From Mycolicibacterium sp. TY81 (GTDB lineage Bacteria; Actinomycetota; Actinomycetes; Mycobacteriales; Mycobacteriaceae): a stretch of 64,000 nucleotides of DNA. The stretch covers positions 3,286,001 through 3,350,000 of the forward strand of contig NZ_AP023362.1 of assembly GCF_018326285.1 (NCBI RefSeq). The letters run 5' to 3'. The position numbers and the translations under genes are program-made. The notes under the pieces are model-generated. The model searched no databases and was not told the origin of the DNA. It saw only the letters and a program-made list of their open reading frames with translations. Below, one piece after another: positions 8,146 through 17,523 of the stretch (position 1 is its first letter; the number at the start of each line of letters is the position of its first letter).

Positions 8146-8151
8146 TAGGGT
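8146..8151 (+). promoter_or_regulatory. Candidate leaderless -10 box for the SDR gene
   Basis: TAGGGT ends 6 nt before ATG 8158 and supports that start over GTG 8152, which it abuts. Confidence 0.5.
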
Positions 8152-8157
8152 GTGCGC

Positions 8158-9006
8158 ATGACACTGTCCGGGAAGACCATGTTCATCTCCGGTGCCAGCC
8201 GTGGCATCGGTCTGGCCATCGCCAAGAAGTTCGCGGCCGACGGCGCGAACGTCGCGCTGCTCGCCAAGACCGCCGAACCCCATCCCAAGCTGGACGGCAC
8301 CGTCTACACCGCGGCCAAGGAGATCGAGGAGGTCGGTGGCCAGGCGCTGCCGATCGTCGGCGACGTCCGCGACCCCGACTCGGTCACCGCCGCCGTGGCC
8401 CAGGCGGTCGCACAGTTCGGCGCCATCGACGTCTGCGTCAACAACGCCTCGGCCATCAACCTCGGCTCCATCGAAGAGGTGCCGATGAAGCGCTTCGACC
8501 TGATGAACGGTATCCAGATCCGCGGCACCTACGCCGTCTCGCAGGCGTGTATCCCCCACATGAAGGGCCGCGAGAACCCGCACATCCTGACCCTGTCGCC
8601 GCCCATCCGGATGGAATCGGAGTGGCTGAAGCCGACCGCGTACATGATGGCGAAGTACGGAATGACGTTGTGCGCGTTGGGTATCGCCGAAGAGATGCGC
8701 GAGGCCGGCATCGCCTCGAACACGTTGTGGCCGCGCACCCTGGTCGCCACCGCCGCGGTGCAGAACCTGCTCGGCGGTGACGAGGCGATGGCCAAGGCCC
8801 GCAAGCCCGAGGTGTACTCCGACGCCGCCTACGCCATCTTCAACAAGCCGGCCCGGGAATACACCGGGCAGAGCCTGCTGTGCGAGGACGTGCTGCTGGA
8901 ATCCGGCGTCACCGACCTGTCTGTGTACAACTGCACCCCGAACGCCGAGCTCGGCGTCGACCTGTGGGTGGACACCCCCAACCCGCCCGGATACACCGGC
9001 CCCTAA
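8158..9006 (+). CDS. Short-chain dehydrogenase/reductase (Rv3224-like)
   Basis: 282 residues, the same length as Rv3224. The cofactor loop is GASRGIGLAIAKKF, NNAS marks the central strand, and the catalytic region reads LTLSPPIRMESEWLKPTAYMMAKYGM. Tyr and Lys are present as YMMAK, as in the HSDL2-like SDR branch, which tends to act on fatty-acyl or sterol substrates. The exact substrate is unknown. It lies 23 bp after the YbaK gene but has its own promoter-like box. Confidence 0.85.
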   Translation: MTLSGKTMFISGASRGIGLAIAKKFAADGANVALLAKTAEPHPKLDGTVYTAAKEIEEVGGQALPIVGDVRDPDSVTAAVAQAVAQFGAIDVCVNNASAINLGSIEEVPMKRFDLMNGIQIRGTYAVSQACIPHMKGRENPHILTLSPPIRMESEWLKPTAYMMAKYGMTLCALGIAEEMREAGIASNTLWPRTLVATAAVQNLLGGDEAMAKARKPEVYSDAAYAIFNKPAREYTGQSLLCEDVLLESGVTDLSVYNCTPNAELGVDLWVDTPNPPGYTGP

Positions 9007-9248
9007 TCGGTGGCCGGGCAGATCTCGACGCCCGCGACCATGGGCGGCCACGCCACCGTCACCTCGACGAGCGCGGCCAGTGGCGCGATCGCGGGAAATG
9101 CCCGGTCCCACTGCTTCTGCACCTGCTGCACCGCGTGCGGGTGCAGAAACGTCCAGGCCATCCCGATCAGCAGGTACGGCAGCGCCAGCCACAGCAGGAA
9201 TTCGGCCATCGCGCCGACACTGACCCGCCGGCTGAGCAAGCGCCGCAT
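9003..9248 (-). CDS. Small membrane protein downstream of the DUF2236 gene
   Basis: 81 residues. A hydrophobic N-terminal segment contains ALPYLLIGMAWTFLHPHAVQ and a second weaker one lies around residues 50-72. Its ATG overlaps the stop of the DUF2236 gene (ATGA). It shares the pattern PYLx2GxxWxxxHxxA and a later W-P-x-M with the small protein at 10129-10362, so the two look like distant paralogues. Function unknown. Confidence 0.7.
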   Translation of the reverse strand: MRRLLSRRVSVGAMAEFLLWLALPYLLIGMAWTFLHPHAVQQVQKQWDRAFPAIAPLAALVEVTVAWPPMVAGVEICPATD

Positions 9249-10132
9249 CAGATCAACTCCCCATCTCGGCGAATCTGCCTGCGGACGTAGGCCAGCAGCA
9301 CGTAGCTGCCGGCCTGCCGGATGAACAGCGGCAGGAACCGGTTGACGAATGCGACGAGCCGGAACAGCGTTTCGAACAGATACTGGCGGCCGCTGCCCCA
9401 CGACATGCGCATCGCGTCCCGGAACACCGGTGCCAGGAAACCTCCGGTGAGGAACGCCAGCAGCGGCCGAAACGGCAGTGCCAGAACCGGATTGATCATC
9501 TTGAGGCGCACGAGGTCCGTCAGGTAACTGCGGACGGCGTCGTCCATGGCGACCTTGGCGCAGGCCGCGGTCCAGTAGTCGTCGAAATCGGCCCGGGTGG
9601 CCGGCCACTGGTCGGCGGTGACCTGCAGCGTGGTGCCGAGCGGGGCCGCCGACCGGTAGAACTGTTCGGCCAGTTCGGGTGTCAGCTCGCCGCGCAGCAG
9701 TTGGTAGACGTCCTCCATGCCGACGAACAGGCATGCGGCGACCCACATCTGCAGGTCGCGGTCGAAAGCGTTGTAGCGCACCGGGCTGTCGGGGCCGGAC
9801 TGCACCTGCCGGTGCGCGGTGTCGACGGCCTTGCGCATGGCGGCCCCATCCTCGTCATTACCCAGGATCGCCACCGCGAGGTACTGGAACGTGGTGCGGG
9901 CGCGCTTCCACGGATGTTTGAGCAGGTTCCCCGAATCCACCTTGCTCTCCACCACGCCGTACCCGACACCCGGCCACGACAGCTGCATGATGACGTTCGC
10001 GGCGCTGGCCGCCGCGCCCCAGAAGTCGGCGGCGTCAGCGATGGTCACCGGGTACTCGTCCCAGCGCGCGGTGCGGCGCCGAATCTGGATACGGCAGTCC
10101 GCGAGCGTCAGCGCGGATGGGTCGCTCGTCAT
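9248..10132 (-). CDS. DUF2236 / MpaB-family putative oxygenase
   Basis: 294 residues of the all-helical MpaB/DUF2236 fold, related to latex-clearing oxygenases. Recognisable tracts are HPWKRARTTFQYLAVAILG near residue 72, RYNAFDRDLQMWVAACLFVGMEDVYQ and the W-P-x-x-x-x-DF motif near 190. Many relatives have a WVHATL-type histidine where this one reads WVAAC, so heme ligation may differ. The C-terminal hydrophobic region suggests membrane contact. It sits between two coupled small membrane protein genes. Confidence 0.7.
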   Translation of the reverse strand: MTSDPSALTLADCRIQIRRRTARWDEYPVTIADAADFWGAAASAANVIMQLSWPGVGYGVVESKVDSGNLLKHPWKRARTTFQYLAVAILGNDEDGAAMRKAVDTAHRQVQSGPDSPVRYNAFDRDLQMWVAACLFVGMEDVYQLLRGELTPELAEQFYRSAAPLGTTLQVTADQWPATRADFDDYWTAACAKVAMDDAVRSYLTDLVRLKMINPVLALPFRPLLAFLTGGFLAPVFRDAMRMSWGSGRQYLFETLFRLVAFVNRFLPLFIRQAGSYVLLAYVRRQIRRDGELI

Positions 10133-10362
10133 GGCAGGCACATGTTCGTCAGCAGCAGCATCGGCCAGAACACCACGGTCCGGGCGAAGACCAGTACGCG
10201 CTCGAGGCCGTGCGCCGACTCGAAGGCGCCGGTGTGGGTCACGGCCCACAGCACACCGAGCACCAGGTACGGCGCGGCGAGCATCGCCGCGGTGCCGAGC
10301 CACTCCGCGATCGTCATCTCGAAACTGAATATGCCCGGTGCAGGTTCTTCGTCGTCGGTCAT
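10129..10362 (-). CDS. Small membrane protein upstream of the DUF2236 gene
   Basis: 77 residues with two hydrophobic segments (AAMLAAPYLVLGVLWAV and TVVFWPMLLLTNMCL). It opens the three-gene cassette; its stop overlaps the next ATG (ATGA). It resembles the 81-residue protein at 9003-9248 in spacing and motif (PYLxxGxxWxxxH). Function unknown. Confidence 0.7.
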   Translation of the reverse strand: MTDDEEPAPGIFSFEMTIAEWLGTAAMLAAPYLVLGVLWAVTHTGAFESAHGLERVLVFARTVVFWPMLLLTNMCLP

Positions 10363-10381
10363 GGTGCTTTCAACCTAGGCA

Positions 10382-10387
10382 TACAGT
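10382..10387 (+). promoter_or_regulatory. Candidate leaderless -10 box for the 10394 methyltransferase
   Basis: TACAGT ends 6 nt before ATG 10394. The region (10363-10393) also separates the divergent DUF2236 cassette. Confidence 0.45.
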
Positions 10388-10393
10388 GGCGGC

Positions 10394-11152
10394 ATGTCGA
10401 CGTGGTCAGTCGGACGGTACGAAGCCGTCGCCGAATTCATCGCACCCATCGCCACCGAGGTGGTGGCCGCGGTACCGCACGGCCCCGGCACCGCGCTGGT
10501 CGATCTGGCCTGCGGGACCGGTAATGCGTCGCTGCACGCCGCCGGCCTCGGTGCCCGGGTCACCGGTGTCGACATCACGCCGGAGCTGCTGGCCATCGCC
10601 GAGGCAAAGCCCGGCGGCGACGCCGTCGAGTGGGTGGCCGCCGACGCGTCGGCCACCGGGCTGCCCGACGCCTCCTTCGACACCGCGGTGTCCAACATGG
10701 GCATCATCTTCGTCGAACCGGCCGCGATGGTCGCCGAGCTGGCGAGGCTGCTCAAACCTGCTGGCACTCTCGGGTTTTCGACATGGGTGAAGGCCGGCGA
10801 CAATCCGTTCTTCACCCCGGTCGTCGAGGTGCTGGGTCAACCGGAGCCGGGCCCGTACTCACCCGATCAGTGGGGCGTGCCCGAGCTCATCCACGAGCGG
10901 CTCGATCCCGATTTCGCCGATGTTGCCATCGACAGCGGCACGCTCACCTGGCGATTCGGCTCGGTGGGCGATGCCGTGCGCTTCGTCACCGACGAATCAC
11001 CCATGCACGTCACCACCTTGACCTACCTGGACGACGACACCAGGAGCCGGCTCATCGGGGCCTTCACCGCGGCGTTCACCGCTCACGAATCATCCGACGG
11101 CACCGTCGCTTTCGACGCGCCGTACGCGGTGATCACGGCGCACCGCCGCTGA
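10394..11152 (+). CDS. Class I SAM-dependent methyltransferase
   Basis: 252 residues. Motif I is LVDLACGTGNASLHAAGLGA, the acidic residue of motif II is in VTGVDITPELL, and motif III and IV follow as ASFDTAVSNMGIIFV and LLKPAGTLGFSTW. It belongs to the UbiE/Methyltransf_11 type that acts on small molecules or lipids. The substrate is unknown. It diverges from the DUF2236 cassette by 31 bp. Confidence 0.8.
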   Translation: MSTWSVGRYEAVAEFIAPIATEVVAAVPHGPGTALVDLACGTGNASLHAAGLGARVTGVDITPELLAIAEAKPGGDAVEWVAADASATGLPDASFDTAVSNMGIIFVEPAAMVAELARLLKPAGTLGFSTWVKAGDNPFFTPVVEVLGQPEPGPYSPDQWGVPELIHERLDPDFADVAIDSGTLTWRFGSVGDAVRFVTDESPMHVTTLTYLDDDTRSRLIGAFTAAFTAHESSDGTVAFDAPYAVITAHRR

Positions 11153-11154
11153 AA

Positions 11155-12624
11155 TCAGTTGGTCTGGTAGAGAATTCCCCGGGCGATGGCCTCGCGGATC
11201 TCCGGCAGCGCGGCCTCGGCAAGGGCATCGGCGTCCACCCCGTGATGGGCGGCCAGCAGCCCGATGAGTGTGCCCAGCGGCACCTCACCGCGGCAGCCGG
11301 CCAGCAGCGCCGTGAACACCTCGTCCACCCCGAGCACCGCACCCGGGCCGCCGGGACGACGGACCGCACATCCGATCTCCTGCCAACCGTCCGGCCCCGG
11401 CAGTGAGTGCTGTTCCAGCAGTACCGGAGCGGTCGACAGGCGGGCGGCCAGTAGCGCGTCGTCCGAGCTGTCGCGCAGGTAGGCCCGGCGCGCGAAGAAC
11501 GCCGCCACCTCGATGCCCGTGATGGGTTCGTCGGTGATCTCCTCGAGAATCTGCTCGGGCTCCTCACCGGGACGGGGTACCTGCAGCGAAATCAGTCCCA
11601 TGCCGATCCCGGTGATGCCCTCGGCGTCGAACCAGTCCAGCCAGTCCGCCCCGCGCTGCGCGATCTGCTCCGCGGACTCGCCCGCGTCGGCCAGCCACAG
11701 CGACACATAGCTGACCGGGTCGGCCAGTTCGCGCTGGACCACCCAGGCGTGCAGCCCGGTGCCGGCCAGCCAGTCCTGCACCCGGGCCCGCCAATCATCT
11801 TCCCGGACAATCCAATTGGCCATGATCTGCGCGGTGCCGCCGGGCGTCAGGTAGTTGCCGACGTTCTCGATGATGTTGCGGCACAGCCCATCTCCGGCCA
11901 CCCCGGAATCGCGGTAGATGTAGTCCTGCGCACCGGCACCCACCACGAACGGCGGGTTGGACACGATCAGGTCGAACCGCTCCCCCGCCACCGGCTCGAA
12001 CAGGCTGCCGGGCCGCAGGTCCCAGGACATCCCGTTGATGCCCGCGGTCGCCCGAGCCAGTGTCAGTGCCCGCGGGTTGGTGTCGGTGGCCACGATGTCG
12101 GCGCAATGCCCGTTCAGGTGCAGTGCCTGGATGCCGCAGCCGGTGCCCAGGTCGAGCGCGCGTTGCACCGGGGTGCGAATCACGGCCCGCGCCAACGACA
12201 TCGACGCACCACCGATACCGAGCACATGCTCATGTTCGACCGGCCCGCCGCGCAGCGCGGCGTCCTGGTCGGAGACGACGTAGAAATCGCGTTCACCGTC
12301 GCTGTGCGGGCGGATGTCGAGGGCCGCTCTGACGGTGTCGCCCACCTCCAGCACGCCGGCCGCCGCCAACTCGGCCAGGCGTGCCGACGGGAACGCCTCC
12401 CGCACCTGGTCCGCGGGTTCGTCGGTGCCGAGCAGGAACAGCCGCACCAATGTGGCCAGGCGGCCACCGCCGGCAGTGGCGTGCAGCGCCGGCCACCACA
12501 CGCCCCGGCCCATCGCGGCGTTCGCGTCGTCGCCGAGCAGTTCGGCCACGCCGTCGGTGGTGTATCCGGCCGAGCGCAGGTCAGCGCCGAGGGCTTCCAC
12601 CAACAGCGGGTCCAGGGCGGTCAA
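11155..12624 (-). CDS. Rossmann-fold methyltransferase with NPPF motif (PrmC/RsmC-like core)
   Basis: 489 residues. A helical N-terminal domain (about 1-135) precedes a methyltransferase core with [31 protein letters not shown] and the N/Q-methylating signature [11 protein letters not shown]-terminal domain follows from about 330. NPPF implies methylation of a planar nitrogen in protein, RNA or DNA. TTG 12624 is chosen because it overlaps the upstream TGA (TTGA) and has an AAGGGA ribosome site; no better start lies nearby. It forms an operon with the SRAP gene. Confidence 0.78.
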   Translation of the reverse strand: MTALDPLLVEALGADLRSAGYTTDGVAELLGDDANAAMGRGVWWPALHATAGGGRLATLVRLFLLGTDEPADQVREAFPSARLAELAAAGVLEVGDTVRAALDIRPHSDGERDFYVVSDQDAALRGGPVEHEHVLGIGGASMSLARAVIRTPVQRALDLGTGCGIQALHLNGHCADIVATDTNPRALTLARATAGINGMSWDLRPGSLFEPVAGERFDLIVSNPPFVVGAGAQDYIYRDSGVAGDGLCRNIIENVGNYLTPGGTAQIMANWIVREDDWRARVQDWLAGTGLHAWVVQRELADPVSYVSLWLADAGESAEQIAQRGADWLDWFDAEGITGIGMGLISLQVPRPGEEPEQILEEITDEPITGIEVAAFFARRAYLRDSSDDALLAARLSTAPVLLEQHSLPGPDGWQEIGCAVRRPGGPGAVLGVDEVFTALLAGCRGEVPLGTLIGLLAAHHGVDADALAEAALPEIREAIARGILYQTN

Positions 12625-13421
12625 AACAGCGTCCCTTCGGATTCGTTCTTCGCGGGCTCGATGAGTTCTGGGCCGTTGTTGCGAATGCTGTTGACCAACT
12701 TGGACACCTCGCGGGTGACGATGCGGTCCAGATCGCCGTGCCCGCGCAGCAGCCCCTCGTCGATGGGCGCGTCGGGATCGAGCCAGCGGTCCCAGTCGCC
12801 GGCGCTGATGGTCAGCGGCATGCGGTCGTGGATCTCGGCCAGCGGCCCGACCGACTCCGTCGTGATGATGGTGCAACTCACCAGCGGCAGGCTGTCCCTG
12901 GGCGCGCCGGCCGGCCGCCACGTCGACCACAGACCCGCCATGAAGAGCAGGTCATCGTCCGCGGCGTGCATGTAGAACGGCGTCTTCGTGGCCTTCTTGC
13001 CGTCGGCGGCCGGGTTGGGCCGCCACTCGTACCAGCCGTCCATCGGGACGAGGCAGCGCTTCGACTTCGCCGATCCGCGGAACGCCGGCGACGTGGTCAG
13101 CGTCTCGGCACGCGCGTTGATCAGCAGCGGCCCCTTGGTGTCCGGCGCGCCGTCGGCCGTGGTCTTGACCCACGGCGGGATCAGGCCCCAGCGCATCGAC
13201 CGGATCCGGCGGGTGGGCTCGTCGTCAGGCTCGGAATGCCGCCGCACCACGGTGCTGATCGTCGTGGTGGGCGCCACGTTGTAGTTGGCCGACGGCAGGG
13301 TGCCGCCCTGTTCACCGCCGTCTTTGGTGACGTCCGACGCCTTGGCATTCGTCTCGTCGAGAGCCTGAATCTTCTCTGCCAGCAGCGCCGGGTCGGTGGT
13401 GACTGCAAATCGCCCGCACAT
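12621..13421 (-). CDS. SRAP/HMCES-domain protein (abasic-site DNA-protein crosslinker)
   Basis: 266 residues beginning MCGRF; Cys2 becomes the N-terminal nucleophile after Met removal and links to abasic sites in single-stranded DNA. Other family marks are [36 protein letters not shown] and HDRMPL (active-site His). It protects abasic sites at replication forks. An 18-bp gap separates its start from divergent aroA. Confidence 0.92.
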   Translation of the reverse strand: MCGRFAVTTDPALLAEKIQALDETNAKASDVTKDGGEQGGTLPSANYNVAPTTTISTVVRRHSEPDDEPTRRIRSMRWGLIPPWVKTTADGAPDTKGPLLINARAETLTTSPAFRGSAKSKRCLVPMDGWYEWRPNPAADGKKATKTPFYMHAADDDLLFMAGLWSTWRPAGAPRDSLPLVSCTIITTESVGPLAEIHDRMPLTISAGDWDRWLDPDAPIDEGLLRGHGDLDRIVTREVSKLVNSIRNNGPELIEPAKNESEGTLF

Positions 13422-13439
13422 ACCAGGCAGGATAGGGGC

Positions 13440-14714
13440 ATGGAACTCTGGCCCGCACCGTCGGTGACCGGTCCGGTGCACGCCACTGTCACCGTGCCGG
13501 GATCGAAGTCGCAGACCAACCGAGCGCTGATCTTGGCAGCCCTGGCCACACCGCAGGGCACCTCGACCATCAGCGGCGCGCTGCGCAGCCGCGACACCAA
13601 CCTGATGATCGGCGCACTGCAGGCGCTGGGCGTGACGATCACCGGTGACGGCACCGAACTCACCGTCGGTGGCGCCATCTCCCCCGCCGGGGACGTACGC
13701 ATCGACTGCGGGCTCGCCGGCACCGTGCTGAGGTTCGTCCCGCCGGTCGCCGCGCAAGGCACCGGACGCGTCATCTTTGACGGTGACGAGCAGGCCAAGA
13801 CCCGTCCCATCACGCCCCTGCTGGACGCGATGCGCGGTCTCGGCGTCGACATCGACGGCGACGGCATGCCGTTCACCGTGTCGGGCACCGGGTCGGTGGC
13901 CGGCGGCGAGGTGCGGATCGACGCGTCGTCGTCGTCGCAGTTCGTGTCCGGACTGTTGTTGGCGGGAGCCACTTTCCGCGACGGTTTGACAGTGATCCAC
14001 ACGGGTGCGACGGTGCCGTCGCAGCCGCACATCGAGATGACCATCACGATGCTGCGCGAGGCGGGCGTCGAGGTCGACCACAGCGAGCCGAACCGTTGGC
14101 ACGTGGCGTCGGGCCCGATCGCGGCGCGGCACTGGGCCATCGAACCCGACCTGTCGAATTCGGTGCCGTTCCTGGCCGCCGCCGCGGTGACGGGCGGCAC
14201 GGTGCGGCTGGCCCACTGGCCGCAGCAGAGCGTGCAGCCGACCGCTGACGTCCTGGAGCTACTGGGCAAGCTGAATACCGTTGTCCAGGTGGTCGATTCG
14301 TTCCTGGAGGTCCGGGGCGCGCAGAGCTACGGCGGCTTCGAGGCCGACCTGAAGGCCGTCGGCGAGCTGGCGCCGTCGATGGCCGCGCTCGCCGCGCTGG
14401 CCAGCGAGGGTTCGGTGTCGACGCTGTCGGGAATCGCGCATCTGCGTGGGCACGAGACCGACCGCCTGGCCGCGCTGACCGCCGAGATCAACGGGCTGGG
14501 CGGCCAGTGCCGCGAGACCGACGACGGTCTGGTGATCACGGCGGTGCCGCTGCACGGCGGCCTCTGGCGGTCCTACGCCGACCACCGCATGGCCACCGCC
14601 GGCGCGATCATCGGGCTGCGGGTGCCCGGCGTCCAGGTGGAGGACATCGCCACCACGGCCAAGACACTGCCAGACTTCCCCGGTATGTGGGCCGACCTGC
14701 TGGCCGGGAAATAG
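13440..14714 (+). CDS. aroA: EPSP synthase (3-phosphoshikimate 1-carboxyvinyltransferase)
   Basis: 424 residues, full length. [17 protein letters not shown] binds shikimate-3-phosphate, [14 protein letters not shown] is the PEP loop with the conserved arginine, and [15 protein letters not shown] and LPDFPGMW complete the C-terminal half. It joins shikimate-3-phosphate and PEP in aromatic amino acid synthesis. ATG 13440 is the only start before the conserved PGSKSQTNR tract; upstream open frame is antisense of the SRAP gene. Confidence 0.97.
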   Translation: MELWPAPSVTGPVHATVTVPGSKSQTNRALILAALATPQGTSTISGALRSRDTNLMIGALQALGVTITGDGTELTVGGAISPAGDVRIDCGLAGTVLRFVPPVAAQGTGRVIFDGDEQAKTRPITPLLDAMRGLGVDIDGDGMPFTVSGTGSVAGGEVRIDASSSSQFVSGLLLAGATFRDGLTVIHTGATVPSQPHIEMTITMLREAGVEVDHSEPNRWHVASGPIAARHWAIEPDLSNSVPFLAAAAVTGGTVRLAHWPQQSVQPTADVLELLGKLNTVVQVVDSFLEVRGAQSYGGFEADLKAVGELAPSMAALAALASEGSVSTLSGIAHLRGHETDRLAALTAEINGLGGQCRETDDGLVITAVPLHGGLWRSYADHRMATAGAIIGLRVPGVQVEDIATTAKTLPDFPGMWADLLAGK

Positions 14715-14715
14715 C

Positions 14716-15693
14716 TTGCGGGAGTACGACGAATCCGATGTCCGGGTGCGCTCGGGCAAAGGTTCGCGGCCGCGTACCAAGAACCGGCCGACCCACGCCG
14801 ACGCGCGCGAGGCCATGGTCGTCACCGTCGACCGCGGCCGGTGGGGCTGTGCGCTGGACGGCAATCCCGACCACATTGTCACCGCGATGCGGGCCCGCGA
14901 ACTGGGCCGCACCCCGATCGTGGTCGGCGACTCGGTGGGCATCGTCGGCGATCTGTCCGGCAAGCCCGACACCCTGGCGCGCATCGTCCGCCGCGACGAG
15001 CGCCGAACGGTGCTGCGCCGCACCGCCGATGACACCGACCCCACCGAACGCGTGGTGGTCGCCAACGCCGACCAGTTGTTGATGGTGGTCGCGCTGGCCG
15101 ATCCGCCGCCGCGTGCCGGGCTGGTGCAGCGTGCCCTCATCGCCGCGTACGTCGGTGGGCTGCGGCCCATCCTGTGCCTGACCAAGCAGGACCTGGCTCC
15201 CGCCGAACCGTTCGCCGCCGAGTTCACCGGCCTGGACCTGACGATCATCACCGCCGGCCGCGACGACCCGCTCGACGCCGTGGCGCCCCTGCTCGAAGGT
15301 CAGATCACGGTGCTGCTCGGCCACTCCGGTGTCGGCAAATCGACGCTGGTGAATCGCCTTGTGCCAGAAGCAGACCGGGCCACCGGTGACGTGTCGGGCG
15401 TCGGCAAGGGCAAGCACACCTCGACGCAGTCGGTGGCGCTGCCGCTCGACGACGGCTGGGTCGTCGACACACCGGGTATCCGCTCGTTCGGGCTGGCGCA
15501 CATCAAGCCCGACGACGTGCTGATGGCTTTTTCCGACCTCGCCGAGGCCATCGAGGACTGCCCCCGCGGCTGCGGGCACATGGGCCCACCGGCGGACCCA
15601 GAGTGCGCGCTGGACGCGCTCACCGGACCGGCCGTCGACCGCGTCGCGGCGGCCCGTCGTCTCCTCGCGGTCCTGAACGAGCCGACGTACTAA
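14716..15693 (+). CDS. rsgA: Ribosome-assembly GTPase RsgA (circularly permuted)
   Basis: 325 residues. The permuted GTPase order is visible: G4 TKQD, then G1 GHSGVGKSTL, G2-like HTST and G3 DTPGIR. The C-terminal zinc-type cluster is CPRGCGHMGPPADPEC. It acts in late 30S subunit maturation. The TTG start lies 1 nt after the aroA stop, so it is translated from the aroA message. It ends overlapping the convergent lipoprotein gene by 4 bp. Confidence 0.93.
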   Translation: MREYDESDVRVRSGKGSRPRTKNRPTHADAREAMVVTVDRGRWGCALDGNPDHIVTAMRARELGRTPIVVGDSVGIVGDLSGKPDTLARIVRRDERRTVLRRTADDTDPTERVVVANADQLLMVVALADPPPRAGLVQRALIAAYVGGLRPILCLTKQDLAPAEPFAAEFTGLDLTIITAGRDDPLDAVAPLLEGQITVLLGHSGVGKSTLVNRLVPEADRATGDVSGVGKGKHTSTQSVALPLDDGWVVDTPGIRSFGLAHIKPDDVLMAFSDLAEAIEDCPRGCGHMGPPADPECALDALTGPAVDRVAAARRLLAVLNEPTY

Positions 15694-16163
15694 CGCGTCA
15701 CCAGCATCGTCGCGCGGTAGTCCGGCAGCGGGATGGTGCCCGGCGTCTCGGGATACGGGTCCAGCGACCGTAATTCGACGGTGAACCCGCCGACCGTCTC
15801 GGTCAGGTGAGTCTGCCCCGGCGCGGGGTTGGTGTTGAACTCCAGCGTGGCCGGCTGCCGGCCGTCGGGCGTGACGGTGACCGCGATCCGGGCCGCACCC
15901 GTCCAGACACATGACACTCGCTTCGGGCAGCGCGAATCATCGAGCACCCGATCGAATTTCAGCCGCAGTGGCGCGGTGTCGACCGCTGAGCCGTCAATTA
16001 CCGCGGACTGCCCGCCGGCGAGGACGAACTCGTGGCCCAGTGGCACGGCGGCGGTGTCGGGCCGCGCCTGCCCCGGCGAGCAGGCGACGGCGAGCGCCAC
16101 TGCCAGAAGGACCGCAGGGAAACGTGAAAACCCCCAAAACCGGGCGGTTTTGGGGGTTTTCAC
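15690..16163 (-). CDS. Putative lipoprotein whose start lies in the desA3 terminator
   Basis: 157 residues. A basic N-terminus (KTPKTAR) leads into FPAVLLAVALAVACSP, a plausible lipobox with Cys28. The mature part has a paired cysteine segment (CPKRVSCVWTG) and beta-rich sequence. The first 13 codons are exactly one perfect 18-bp hairpin (16124-16163) that looks like the terminator of desA3. No good start exists downstream, as a signal peptide would then be lost. It could be expressed by read-through or be translationally gated by the hairpin. Confidence 0.6.
   Translation of the reverse strand: MKTPKTARFWGFSRFPAVLLAVALAVACSPGQARPDTAAVPLGHEFVLAGGQSAVIDGSAVDTAPLRLKFDRVLDDSRCPKRVSCVWTGAARIAVTVTPDGRQPATLEFNTNPAPGQTHLTETVGGFTVELRSLDPYPETPGTIPLPDYRATMLVTR
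16124..16163 (-). terminator. Perfect hairpin after desA3, overlapping the next gene's start
   Basis: GTGAAAACCCCCAAAACC pairs perfectly with GGTTTTGGGGGTTTTCAC across a 4-nt loop. It begins 7 bp after the desA3 stop. The T run is inside the stem (TTTT), and the base of the stem is the GTG start codon of the lipoprotein gene. Confidence 0.75.
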
Positions 16164-16170
16164 GACTGCT

Positions 16171-17430
16171 TTACGCGGCGGCTGCGGCGCGCTTGGCCCG
16201 ACGGCGGCTGCGCACGGCGGCGATGGCCGTCTTCAGACCGCGCTTGTTGCCGGTCGCCGGGTCGATGGCGCCGAAGCTCTCGTCGAGCTCGACGAACATC
16301 CGCTCGCTCCGGGTCTCCGGGGCATCGTCGACGGTGTCGGTCAGGTACTTGTTCGGCACCGACAGCTTGGCGATGGTGCGCCACGTCTTGCCGTACTGCA
16401 CCAGGAAGTTCCCGGTGGTGTAGGGCAGGTCGTACTTCTCGCACAGCGCCCGAACGCGGATCGAGATCTCGTACAGCCGGTTGCTGGGCAGGTCCGGGTA
16501 CAGGTGATGCTCGATCTGGTGGCTCAGGTTGCCGCTCATGAAGCGCAGCACGGGACCCGAGTTGAAGTTGGCGCTGCCCAACATCTGGCGCAGGTACCAC
16601 TCGCCCTTGGATTCGCCGACCATGTCGGTCTTGGTGAACTTCTCGGCGCCATCGGGGAAATGGCCGCAGAAGATCACCGCGTTGGCCCACACGTTGCGGA
16701 TGACGTTGGCCAGGAAGTTGGCCTTCATCGTCGACTTGAACGTGGCGCCCGGTGACAGGGACGTGAGCGCGGGGTACGCGACGTAGTCCTTGCCCAGCTG
16801 ATGCGCGGCCTTGGTGCCGAACTCACGCACGCGGATCATCGTGGCCTTGCGGTCGTCGCGGCCCTTGAAGATCTTGCCGAGCTCCAGGTGCTGCAGACCC
16901 ACGCCCCACTCGAACAACAACGCCAGGACGGTGTTGAACCCGAGGTTGAACAGGTGATGGGGCTTCCAGCGGATGTCCCGGGTGACGCGAATGAGGCCGT
17001 AGCCCACATCGTCGTCCATCCCGAGGATGTTCGTGTACTTGTGGTGCATGAAGTTGTGGGTGAACCGCCAGTGCTTGGAGACCCCGTTCATGTCCCACTC
17101 CCACGTCGAGGAGTGAATCTCGGGATCGTTCATCCAGTCCCACTGGCCGTGCATGACGTTGTGGCCGATCTCCATGTTCTCGATGATCTTGGCCACGCCC
17201 AGGGTGCTTGCCCCGGCCCACCAGTACGACCGCTTCGAGCTGCGCAACAGCAGCAGGCGGCCGGCCACTTCGAGAGCACGTTGTGCCGCGATGGTGCGGC
17301 GGATGTAGCGCGCGTCGCGAACGCCGCGGCTTTCCTCGATGTCTTGCCGGATCGCGTCCAGCTCGACGCCCAGAGCCTCGATATCGGCTTCGGTCAAGTG
17401 CGTGAATTCAGGTACGTCAGTGACTGCCAT
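16171..17430 (-). CDS. desA3: Acyl-CoA delta-9 desaturase DesA3
   Basis: 419 residues. The three histidine boxes of membrane di-iron desaturases are HNVMHGQ (H90-H94), HNFMHHKYTN (H125-H130) and HQIEHHLYP (near 325). Hydrophobic helices lie between boxes two and three. It makes oleoyl-CoA from stearoyl-CoA with electrons from the reductase encoded just upstream. ATG 17430 has a strong AGGAGGT ribosome site. A palindromic operator shared with the reductase gene overlaps its promoter region. Confidence 0.95.
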   Translation of the reverse strand: MAVTDVPEFTHLTEADIEALGVELDAIRQDIEESRGVRDARYIRRTIAAQRALEVAGRLLLLRSSKRSYWWAGASTLGVAKIIENMEIGHNVMHGQWDWMNDPEIHSSTWEWDMNGVSKHWRFTHNFMHHKYTNILGMDDDVGYGLIRVTRDIRWKPHHLFNLGFNTVLALLFEWGVGLQHLELGKIFKGRDDRKATMIRVREFGTKAAHQLGKDYVAYPALTSLSPGATFKSTMKANFLANVIRNVWANAVIFCGHFPDGAEKFTKTDMVGESKGEWYLRQMLGSANFNSGPVLRFMSGNLSHQIEHHLYPDLPSNRLYEISIRVRALCEKYDLPYTTGNFLVQYGKTWRTIAKLSVPNKYLTDTVDDAPETRSERMFVELDESFGAIDPATGNKRGLKTAIAAVRSRRRAKRAAAAA

Positions 17431-17449
17431 ATCGACCTCCTTCCAGTTA

Positions 17450-17482
17450 CCTACGCTAGCGTAACCTACTCAACCGTAGGTT
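17450..17482 (-). promoter_or_regulatory. Palindromic operator upstream of desA3
   Basis: It contains the perfect palindrome TACGCTAGCGTA (17452-17463), then AACCTAC, 6 nt and GTAGGTT (17463-17482). The same arrangement with the same spacing occurs at 18698-18728 upstream of the reductase gene, so one regulator (TetR-type by site architecture) probably controls both. Confidence 0.7.
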
Positions 17483-17523
17483 GCTAGACAGCAAATTCTA
17501 TATTTCCCAGATCTGCGGTTTTG

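Noticed and set aside
12381..13439. Long N-terminal extension of aroA
   Set aside because: The extension is antisense to the methyltransferase and SRAP genes and has low-complexity sequence; the normal start is ATG 13440.
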